Of a DNA stretch of 7,829 nucleotides, positions 1 to 5,829 are shown piece by piece. Under the pieces are notes generated by a model, which saw only the letters and a program-made list of their open reading frames with translations, was not told the DNA's origin and searched no databases. The position numbers and the translations under genes are program-made. Numbering within the stretch: the first letter of the stretch is position 1; each line of letters opens with the position of its first letter. The stretch covers positions 16,054 to 23,882 of the forward strand of contig DEKQ01000132.1 in the NCBI GenBank assembly GCA_002353975.1, written 5' to 3'. This DNA comes from Prevotellaceae bacterium UBA2718 (GTDB taxonomy: Bacteria > Bacteroidota > Bacteroidia > Bacteroidales > Bacteroidaceae).

Positions 1-14
1 TTAGATTATTAAGG

Positions 15-866
15 TTAATGGAAAGTAGCTGTCGTGAGACAGCTGCTTTTATTTTTGTCCCTTTCGATACTACGTGCAAATACCTCATAGACTTCCTTCA
101 TAAGCGGGTCGGAGAGCATAGCCAGTTGTTTGCTCATAACTTTAACATCCCCCCTTGCCATAGGTCCCGTTTGTGCTTCGCGGGGTGACATTACCGACGC
201 TTTGCGAGCCGTCTCACGTATCAGCGGAGCATAGAGTGAGAAATCTAAGCCTGCCTCGTTCACAATCCTCTCGGCCAGACGATAGCAATGGTTAGCCATA
301 TTTGATGCAAATACAGCAGCAAGATGCAGCTTGCATCTTTGCTCGCTATTGATGGCAACAACATGTTCGGAGATGCTGTTGGCAAGACAATTTACGACTT
401 CTTCAGCAACCTTGTCCGTTGCTTCAACAAATAATGGTATCTCGCTGAAATTAACAGAAGTACGTTTTGTAAAGGTTTGCATCGGGTATAACACCGCAGT
501 ATGCTCCGACGCTTCGTGTAGAACGTCTATTGAAACGCTTCCTGCCGTATGCATCACCACCTGCGGTTTTGTGGCTCTCCCGGGGTCAAGGATAGGGTGG
601 AGCATCTTGGCTATCTCGGCTATGGAGTCATCGCCTACGGAGATAATGTAGGCATCTGCATTTCGGTTTATCAACTCTTGCTGAACCGTTGCTTCGGCAT
701 TCACGTGTTCGGCCAGTTCCTCTGCATGGGCGAGGTTGCGGCTATACACCTGGAGTATCTCGTGTCCGGCCTCATGCAGGCTCTGGGACATGTGCCACGC
801 GACGTTGCCCGAACCGATGAATACGATAGAAAGACGTGAATTGTTGTTCTGTTGTTTTTGTTCCAT
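15..866 (-). CDS. Rossmann-fold / DUF2520 domain protein (predicted NAD(P)-dependent oxidoreductase)
   Basis: This 283-residue protein has a two-domain layout typical of the Rossmann-like plus DUF2520 family, distantly related to the ProC and ketopantoate reductase fold. Its substrate is not established. The N-terminal nucleotide-binding half shows beta strand IVFIG followed by the glycine motif GSGNVA (18-23). The second strand ends in YSRN (41-44); Ser42-Arg43 would suit the NADP 2'-phosphate (inference). HTAGS (106-110) and LYPMQTF (126-132) are family-typical loops. The helical DUF2520 half carries HLAAVFASNMANH (181-193) and the QTGP motif. No signal peptide is present, so it should be cytoplasmic. 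ATG at 866 is the only start ahead of the glycine motif. The last dozen or so residues look like an extension past the usual family end and are encoded by the terminator hairpin. It is transcribed divergently from porQ. Confidence 0.88.
   Translation of the reverse strand: MEQKQQNNNSRLSIVFIGSGNVAWHMSQSLHEAGHEILQVYSRNLAHAEELAEHVNAEATVQQELINRNADAYIISVGDDSIAEIAKMLHPILDPGRATKPQVVMHTAGSVSIDVLHEASEHTAVLYPMQTFTKRTSVNFSEIPLFVEATDKVAEEVVNCLANSISEHVVAINSEQRCKLHLAAVFASNMANHCYRLAERIVNEAGLDFSLYAPLIRETARKASVMSPREAQTGPMARGDVKVMSKQLAMLSDPLMKEVYEVFARSIERDKNKSSCLTTATFH
22..56 (+). terminator. Intrinsic terminator facing right, inside the 3' end of the DUF2520 gene
   Basis: The plus strand has a perfect 7-bp stem (AGCTGTC at 27-33, GACAGCT at 38-44) around a GTGA loop. 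Across a U-G wobble (26/45) it is extended by AAAG/CTTT (22-25 with 46-49). A T-rich tract follows at 47-56 (TTTTATTTTT). The T tract follows the stem only on the plus strand; on the minus strand the stem is followed by a mixed sequence. I infer that it ends a plus-strand transcript entering from left of the window, convergent with the DUF2520 gene. No coding sequence of that neighbour can be identified in the first 14 bases. Confidence 0.55.
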
Positions 867-870
867 GATG

Positions 871-902
871 CGAAATTACGACAAAGAAATGATATGTGCA
901 AG
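871..902 (-). promoter_or_regulatory. Candidate Bacteroidota-type promoter for the DUF2520 gene
   Basis: Read on the minus strand, CTTG (902-899) is followed by a 20-nt spacer and TAATTTCG (878-871). This is one mismatch from the Bacteroidota -7 element TAnnTTTG, at the usual distance from a -33 TTG. Only four bases separate the box from the ATG, so transcription would begin at or within a base or two of the start codon, giving a leaderless or nearly leaderless message. Only sequence similarity supports this call. Confidence 0.45.
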
Positions 903-904
903 AA

Positions 905-918
905 AAAATCGTGATTTT
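905..918. other. 14-bp dyad between divergent genes
   Basis: AAAATC (905-910) and GATTTT (913-918) form a perfect inverted repeat around GT. The dyad lies two bases beyond the proposed -33 element of the minus-strand promoter and about 50 bp before the porQ start, so it could bind a symmetric regulator acting on either gene. It is AT-rich and short enough to arise by chance. In the rest of the 99-bp spacer I see no convincing plus-strand promoter; TAGTGTTCG near 938-946 is a poor match. Confidence 0.25.
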
Positions 919-965
919 CGTCTTTCCCTCTCAATAAATAGTGTTCGCGTGCGTTATACGTATTG

Positions 966-1913
966 ATGAAAAGAATTGTTTTACCGATACTGTTATCGCT
1001 ATGTTGCTTGCAGGCCTTCTGTGACGATGGCCAGTCAGCATACAATTTCCTGACCATTCCGGTTAGTGCTCATGCTGCGGCGTTGGGCGGTAACAATGTC
1101 TCCATAATAGAGGATGATGCCACGATGGCACTATCCAATCCCTCTTTGCTTAGCTCTGTAAGCCACAGGACGGTTTCGCTCGGTTACATGAACTATATGG
1201 ACGGAGTGAATATGTTTACTGCCGGATATACCCACGTTATCAACGACAAGGCTACGGTAGGCGGAGCGGTACGTTATCTTAACTATGGCTCCATGAAGGA
1301 AACAGACGTGGAGAACAGAAATCTGGGTACATTCTCCCCGTCGGATATGGCGTTTGAAGGCATCTTCTCTTACAGCTTGGCTAAGAACTTCGTAGGCGGA
1401 ATAGGAGCAAAGTTCATCTATTCCAAGATAGGCCCCTATTCCTCTACGGCTGCGGCTATAGACCTCGGCATTAACTACTATCATCCGGACAAGGACTTCT
1501 CGGCTTCGCTGGTGGTTCGTAACCTCGGAGGACAGTTGTCGGCTTATGATGACGAATTTGAGAAACTGCCGATAGACTTGCTTGCGGGTGTCACCTACGC
1601 CCTTCCTAAGATGCCGTTTCGCCTCTCGCTCACATTCTCTGATCTGACCAACTGGGATTATTCCTTCCTGCGTCACGCGTCGATAGGTGTTGACATTATC
1701 CTTATGCCTCAGTTTTATCTTGCTGCCGGATTTAGCGCACGTCGCAGCAACGACCTGAAGACCAAAGACATCGGAGGTACGGAGACGGCTCACGGCGCGG
1801 GATGGTCCTTTGGCGGAGGATTGATGCTTGAGCGCTTCAAGCTAAATGTGTCATACGGAAAGTATCACGTCAGTTCATCGAGCTTGATGGTAAACGCCGC
1901 ATTCTCCTTCTGA
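966..1913 (+). CDS. porQ: Type IX secretion system protein PorQ (outer-membrane beta-barrel)
   Basis: The product is a 315-residue outer-membrane barrel of the PorV/PorQ group. In Porphyromonas gingivalis PorQ belongs to the T9SS attachment complex with PorU, PorV and PorZ, which processes cargo and joins it to lipopolysaccharide at the cell surface (family knowledge). Visible here are a signal peptide (K2-R3, hydrophobic core 4-18, likely cut after AFC at 17-19) and the family N-terminal signature: YNFLTIPVSAHAAALGG (26-42), an acidic EDDA (49-52) and NPSLL (58-62). Alternating short strands follow, and the last residue is Phe in AAFSF, as expected for barrel insertion. The ATG at 966 is preferred to an adjacent in-frame TTG at 963; no Shine-Dalgarno is seen. 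TGA is followed directly by an in-frame TAA. PorV is the main alternative, but the length is closer to PorQ. Confidence 0.87.
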   Translation: MKRIVLPILLSLCCLQAFCDDGQSAYNFLTIPVSAHAAALGGNNVSIIEDDATMALSNPSLLSSVSHRTVSLGYMNYMDGVNMFTAGYTHVINDKATVGGAVRYLNYGSMKETDVENRNLGTFSPSDMAFEGIFSYSLAKNFVGGIGAKFIYSKIGPYSSTAAAIDLGINYYHPDKDFSASLVVRNLGGQLSAYDDEFEKLPIDLLAGVTYALPKMPFRLSLTFSDLTNWDYSFLRHASIGVDIILMPQFYLAAGFSARRSNDLKTKDIGGTETAHGAGWSFGGGLMLERFKLNVSYGKYHVSSSSLMVNAAFSF

Positions 1914-1917
1914 TAAG

Positions 1918-2002
1918 TTCCTTAACTCCCTCTCACATGTCTCCTGACTCCTTCTAACTCCCTCTAACTCCTTCAAACTCCTTATAACTACTTCTAAATA
2001 AC
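1918..2002 (+). promoter_or_regulatory. G-depleted, C-rich leader; possible Rho-utilisation (rut) site
   Basis: Of these 85 bases between porQ and the prenyl synthase gene, I count 32 C and only 2 G (1939, 1946). From 1947 to 2002 there is no G at all. The transcript would be unstructured and full of YC dinucleotides, the composition expected of a Rho loading site, and no intrinsic hairpin terminator is present after porQ. Rho termination is an inference. Alternatively it is an open leader that keeps the start codon at 2003 accessible. No Shine-Dalgarno precedes that start. Confidence 0.35.
1919..2000 (+). repeat. Degenerate 10-bp tandem repeats, consensus CTTCTAACTC
   Basis: Six contiguous ten-base units fill 1941-2000: CTCCTGACTC, CTTCTAACTC, CCTCTAACTC, CTTCAAACTC, CTTATAACTA and CTTCTAAATA. 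An earlier related unit, TCCTTAACTC (1919-1928), is separated from them by a divergent 12-base stretch. The outer copies are the most decayed and the units at 1951-1980 are nearest consensus. The array ends two bases before the next start codon. Confidence 0.85.
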
Positions 2003-2971
2003 ATGATAGAAAAGATAAACAATTACATCAGCAACCTTCCTTTGGACAAAGAGCCTCAGGGGCTCTATGCTCCAATCAAATACGTGATGTCCCTTGGCGG
2101 CAAGCGTGTACGCCCCACACTCATGCTCTTGGCCTACAAAATGTGGAAAGACGATGAGGACACCATCCTGCCGCAGGCTGTTGCATTGGAGATGTACCAC
2201 AACTTCACTCTCCTCCATGATGACGTAATGGATAACGCCGAAATACGTCGGGGCAACCCTACGGTTCACGTAAAATGGAATGTCAACACAGCCATCCTCT
2301 CGGGCGATGAGATGTTGTGCCTGGCTTTTGGCATGATGCTGAAAAATCCCGCTTCCTTCAACGGCGCAAGCCTTAGCAAGGCTTTTGAGTGCTTCGCCCA
2401 GACAACCTCAGAAATCAACGAAGGCCAGCAGTACGATATAGATTTTGAGAGCCGTACCGACGTGAAGGAGGAGGAATACATCGAGATGATACGCCTCAAG
2501 ACCAGCGTCCTTCTTGCGTGTGCCACCAAGATAGGGGCTCTCCTGGCTGATGCCCCCTCTGAGGATGTAGCGCGGCTCTACCGCTTCGGAGAGGCTTTGG
2601 GATTATCATTCCAACTGCAGGACGACTATCTTGACGTCTATGGCAACGCCTCCACATTCGGCAAAAGTATCGGAGGCGACATCATAGCCAACAAAAAGAC
2701 CTTCATGCTCATCAACGCCATGCAGCGGGCAACGGGCGAGGACAGGGAGCGTCTTATGGAATGGATAGGAAAAGAGGACTTCAACCCACAAGAGAAAATC
2801 CACGCCATAACATCCATTTACGACAAATTAGGCATAGACAAACTGGCTCTCCAGAAGATAGAATTCTACTACAAAGAGGCTATCCGCTCACTCGATGAGG
2901 TCAACGTCCCGGCTGAAAGAAAGGCACCTCTCAGAGCCTATGCGGAAAAGATGCTTAAGAGAAACAGGTAA
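2003..2971 (+). CDS. Polyprenyl diphosphate synthase, short-chain (farnesyl/geranylgeranyl) type
   Basis: This cytoplasmic trans-prenyltransferase condenses isopentenyl diphosphate with an allylic diphosphate to make linear isoprenoid diphosphates for quinone side chains, undecaprenyl carrier or related lipids. At 322 residues it has the family length and all key elements: GGKRVRP (32-38), the first aspartate-rich motif DDVMD (73-77) followed by RRG (82-84), the GQQYD region (141-145), Lys166-Thr167, the second motif DDYLD (207-211) and the late GGDI/KKT segment (224-233). The first motif lacks the two-residue insert of bacterial farnesyl synthases such as IspA. The fifth residue upstream is Phe68, where long-chain IspB-type enzymes have Ala; a bulky residue there favours C15-C20 products as in archaeal geranylgeranyl synthases. 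Product length remains a prediction. It is the first gene of a tight unit; its TAA abuts the next ATG. Confidence 0.92.
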   Translation: MIEKINNYISNLPLDKEPQGLYAPIKYVMSLGGKRVRPTLMLLAYKMWKDDEDTILPQAVALEMYHNFTLLHDDVMDNAEIRRGNPTVHVKWNVNTAILSGDEMLCLAFGMMLKNPASFNGASLSKAFECFAQTTSEINEGQQYDIDFESRTDVKEEEYIEMIRLKTSVLLACATKIGALLADAPSEDVARLYRFGEALGLSFQLQDDYLDVYGNASTFGKSIGGDIIANKKTFMLINAMQRATGEDRERLMEWIGKEDFNPQEKIHAITSIYDKLGIDKLALQKIEFYYKEAIRSLDEVNVPAERKAPLRAYAEKMLKRNR

Positions 2972-3748
2972 ATGCTACAGTATATAGACACACACATACA
3001 CCTTGACGGCGAAGAGTTTTCGGCTGACCGTGACGCAGTCGTGGCGCGTGCCAGGGAAGCCGGCGTGCAGAAGATGCTCATTCCGGGCATCAACCTCTCC
3101 TCCGCAGACAGCATTCGCGAGGTATGTACGAGCTACCCCGGATTCTGTCTCGGCATGATAGGCCTGCATCCTGAGGACGTGAATGCTGACTATGAGGCGC
3201 AGCTCTCGGCACTCCATGCCCATCTCCTGCAACCCGCCTTCCCCGTTGTTGCCATCGGCGAGATAGGGCTGGATTACTATTGGTCGCGCGATTATGAGAA
3301 AGAGCAGCGCGAGGCCTTCGAGAGGCAAGTGGAGTGGGGGAGCGAAACAGGTCTTCCCCTGATGCTCCATTGCCGCAAGGCGCAGAATGATATGGTCGCC
3401 ATCCTGAAGCGCCACAAGGATGCCCGGGGCATTTTCCATTGCTTTACGGGCAACGAAATAGAAGCTCGCGAACTCCTATCCTTCCCCGGATTCTGTCTCG
3501 GCATAGGAGGGGTGTTGACCTTCAAGAAGAGCAATCTCCCCCAGACACTCGCCGATGCGGTACCCTTAGAGCGCATTGTCCTCGAGACAGACGCCCCCTA
3601 TATGGCACCCGTGCCCCATCGAGGAGAGAGAAACGAGTCGGCCTTCATCATACACATTATAGAGAAGCTGGCTGAGGTCTATCAGACAACGCCCGAGGAA
3701 GTTGCCCGCATCACCACCGATACAGCCAAAAGAATGTTTTCCCTATGA
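2972..3748 (+). CDS. TatD-family metal-dependent hydrolase (putative deoxyribonuclease)
   Basis: At 258 residues this matches the TatD/YcfH branch of the amidohydrolase TIM-barrel superfamily, cytoplasmic metal enzymes several of which have 3'-5' exonuclease or DNase activity. The metal ligand set appears complete: His8 and His10 in DTHIHLD (6-12), Glu97 in IGEIGLDYYW (95-104), His133 in MLHCRK, His156 in IFHCFTG, and Asp207 in LETDAPYMAP (204-213). GLHP (64-67) is also typical. The gene starts directly after the prenyl synthase stop and ends in a 4-bp ATGA overlap with porE, indicating coupled translation. It lacks a signal peptide despite the historical link of the name to the Tat locus. 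A 21-nt sequence occurs twice in frame within it. The exact substrate cannot be read from sequence. Confidence 0.93.
   Translation: MLQYIDTHIHLDGEEFSADRDAVVARAREAGVQKMLIPGINLSSADSIREVCTSYPGFCLGMIGLHPEDVNADYEAQLSALHAHLLQPAFPVVAIGEIGLDYYWSRDYEKEQREAFERQVEWGSETGLPLMLHCRKAQNDMVAILKRHKDARGIFHCFTGNEIEARELLSFPGFCLGIGGVLTFKKSNLPQTLADAVPLERIVLETDAPYMAPVPHRGERNESAFIIHIIEKLAEVYQTTPEEVARITTDTAKRMFSL
3136..3504 (+). repeat. 21-nt exact direct repeat, in frame, within the tatD-family gene
   Basis: Positions 3136-3156 and 3484-3504 are identical and lie 348 bp (116 codons) apart in the same frame. Both encode PGFCLG plus flanking bases: SYPGFCLGMIG around residues 54-64 and SFPGFCLGIGG around 170-180. Both fall where a barrel strand enters the core, so structural similarity may explain part of the match, but synonymous positions are identical as well. 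Confidence 0.9.
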
Positions 3749-5829
3749 GCAAGCATAGTCTTAACATATTAATGCAAAGCGCGTTGCAGAGTCTTGTTGT
3801 ACTTTTCATACTGCCGCTTCTCTTTGGATGCGACGCCGCATCCTACGTCAAGAAGGGCAACAAGGCAAAGGCCATAGGCGAATACTTTCTCGCCGCCGAT
3901 TACTATCGCCGTGCATACAGCAAGACTCCTGCCGCCGAGAAGCAGCTGCGCGGAGAGCGGGCCTTGCTGATGGCAGACAGTTACAGGAAGTTCCTCAACA
4001 CCCAGAAGTCCATCGGCGGCTACCGCAACGCCATACGTTACAACGTGGCCACGCCGGAGGACCGCCTTACCTACGCACGTCTCTTGCTCAAGAACGGCGA
4101 CTACAAAGCGGCTCTGGCTGAATTTGAACTGCTCAAAGACTCCTTGCCCGACAATATCCTCGTGCAGAACGGCATCATCTCCGCCACGATGGCCCCGAAA
4201 TGGAAAGAGCAGGGCTCGGCCTACAAGGTGAAGAAAATGGACATATTCAACTCACGCAGAGGTGAATACTCCCCGTGTCTCGGTGGCGAGAACTACGAAT
4301 ACCTCTACTTCTCCTCCACGCGCAACGAGGCCGACGGCGACGAGCTGAGCGGCATCACGGGCATGAAGGCCGCAGACATTTTCTTCTCCCAGAAGGACGA
4401 TAAAGGCAAGTGGAGCAAGCCTGAAGCCATAGGCACAGGCCTCAATACCGAATATGACGAAGGCGCCTGCTGCATCACTCCCGACGGGCAGGAGCTCTAC
4501 CTTACCCAATGCACGTACAACGCCTCCTATCCCCGCTACGCCCAGATCGTAGTATCCAAGCGTGCCGACGCCCTTTGGGGCAAGTCCTCCGTCGTCGAGA
4601 TAACCAAAGACACCCTTTCCGCCTTTGCCCATCCAGCTATCTCGCCCGACGGCCAGTGGCTCTATTTCGTCAGCAACATCCCCGGCGGCAAAGGCGGCTA
4701 TGACATCTGGCGAACACGCCTCTCCTCATCGGGCATGACCCTGGGAGTGGAGAACGTGGGAGAGCCCATCAACACTCCGGGCGACGAGATGTTTCCCACC
4801 TTCCGTCCCAACGGCGACCTATACTTCTCCTCCGACGGACATCCCGGCATGGGCGGACTTGACATCTTCATCGCCACCATCGGCAGCGACCACCGTTATC
4901 ACGTAGAGCATCCGGGATACCCGCTCAATTCCATGGGCGATGACTTCGGCATGACCTTCGAGGGACCTCACAATCGCGGCTTCTTCTCCTCAAGCAGGGG
5001 CGACGGCAGGGGCAACGACCATATCTACTCCTTTGAGAACCCCGAGTTCGTACAGCTGATACGCGGATGGGTGTATGAGGTGGATGGCTACGAGCTGCAC
5101 GAGGCTCAGGTACGCATCGTGGGAAGCGACGGAACCAACCAGCGCATAGGCGTGAAGAGCGACGGCAGCTTTGAATATGTCGCCACTCCCGGCACCGAGT
5201 ATATCATTCAGGCCTCATGCCCCGGATACCTCAACCACAAGGAGGAGCTGACCGCAGCAGCCGACACCGCCCTCTACACGCTCCAGTTCCCGCTGGCCAA
5301 CATAAGCGTGCCCGTGCTCGTGGACAATATCTTCTTTGAGTTCGACAAAGCGCGCCTCCTGCCCTCCAGCACGGTTGCCCTCGATTCGCTCGTCATGCTG
5401 CTCAACGAGAACCCCAACATCACCATAGAGCTCTCTGCACATACCGATTACAAAGGCTCCAACGAGTACAACAAGACGCTATCCCAGCGCCGTGCCGAGT
5501 CGGTGGTAAGCTACCTCATCAGCAAGGGCATCGCAGCCGAGCGTCTCACCCCCGTTGGCTATGGCGAGGAAAACCCCAAGCGCATACGCCGCAAGGTGGC
5601 GGAGCGATACAAGTGGCTCAACGAGGGAGACGTGCTGACCGAGGAGTTCATCGGCAAGCTGAAACCCGCCGAACAGGAGACAGCCAACGCCCTCAACCGA
5701 AGAACAGAGTTCCGTGTCCTCAAGACAACATACAACATGTTTGACAACAAGGGTAACCTGACCAACCCACCAAAACCGCGCAAACCGCAGATAACAGAAG
5801 AATCAGATGAGTTCATCTTCATTGAATAA
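3745..5829 (+). CDS. porE: Type IX secretion system lipoprotein PorE (TPR, beta-propeller, CRD, OmpA-like)
   Basis: This 694-residue protein matches P. gingivalis PorE (PG1058) in domain order. It is an outer-membrane lipoprotein thought to anchor the T9SS to peptidoglycan. The signal peptide ends in the lipobox LFGC, with acylated Cys29. TPR-like helices span about 30-155. A PD40-type beta-propeller follows at about 166-433, with repeats such as TPDGQELYL, SPDGQWLYFVSN and RPNGDLYFSSDG. A carboxypeptidase-regulatory-like domain covers about 438-520. The OmpA C-terminal domain (about 526-660) has the FEFD strand, HTDYKG with Asp568, and SQRRAE with Arg583; Asp568 and Arg583 fall where Acinetobacter OmpA Asp271 and Arg286 bind diaminopimelate. 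NRRTEFR (651-657) closes it. ATG at 3745 is chosen because it overlaps the previous stop and supplies Lys3; Met10 (3772) would leave an uncharged leader. Other OmpA/TPR/propeller lipoproteins are the alternative. Confidence 0.88.
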   Translation: MSKHSLNILMQSALQSLVVLFILPLLFGCDAASYVKKGNKAKAIGEYFLAADYYRRAYSKTPAAEKQLRGERALLMADSYRKFLNTQKSIGGYRNAIRYNVATPEDRLTYARLLLKNGDYKAALAEFELLKDSLPDNILVQNGIISATMAPKWKEQGSAYKVKKMDIFNSRRGEYSPCLGGENYEYLYFSSTRNEADGDELSGITGMKAADIFFSQKDDKGKWSKPEAIGTGLNTEYDEGACCITPDGQELYLTQCTYNASYPRYAQIVVSKRADALWGKSSVVEITKDTLSAFAHPAISPDGQWLYFVSNIPGGKGGYDIWRTRLSSSGMTLGVENVGEPINTPGDEMFPTFRPNGDLYFSSDGHPGMGGLDIFIATIGSDHRYHVEHPGYPLNSMGDDFGMTFEGPHNRGFFSSSRGDGRGNDHIYSFENPEFVQLIRGWVYEVDGYELHEAQVRIVGSDGTNQRIGVKSDGSFEYVATPGTEYIIQASCPGYLNHKEELTAAADTALYTLQFPLANISVPVLVDNIFFEFDKARLLPSSTVALDSLVMLLNENPNITIELSAHTDYKGSNEYNKTLSQRRAESVVSYLISKGIAAERLTPVGYGEENPKRIRRKVAERYKWLNEGDVLTEEFIGKLKPAEQETANALNRRTEFRVLKTTYNMFDNKGNLTNPPKPRKPQITEESDEFIFIE

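Noticed and set aside
319..342. Inverted repeat AAGATGCA / TGCATCTT with a 3-nt loop inside the DUF2520 gene
   Set aside because: An 8-bp arm is about what chance gives in a window this size; it lies mid-gene with no T tract.
963..965. TTG as start of porQ
   Set aside because: It adds one residue only and sits directly before an ATG that gives a normal signal peptide.
1131..1793. 220-codon open frame on the minus strand within porQ
   Set aside because: It lies wholly antisense to a well supported barrel gene, has no recognisable motifs, is rich in Arg/Ser/Val of the kind antisense frames give, and has no separate promoter.
2975..3439. 154-codon minus-strand open frame opposite the TatD gene
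   Set aside because: The plus strand carries the complete metal-ligand motif set; the antisense translation shows no domain features.
4252..4632. 126-codon Gly/Val-rich minus-strand frame opposite porE
   Set aside because: The composition is a mirror of the GCC/GGC/TTC-type codons of porE; no motif or start context supports it.
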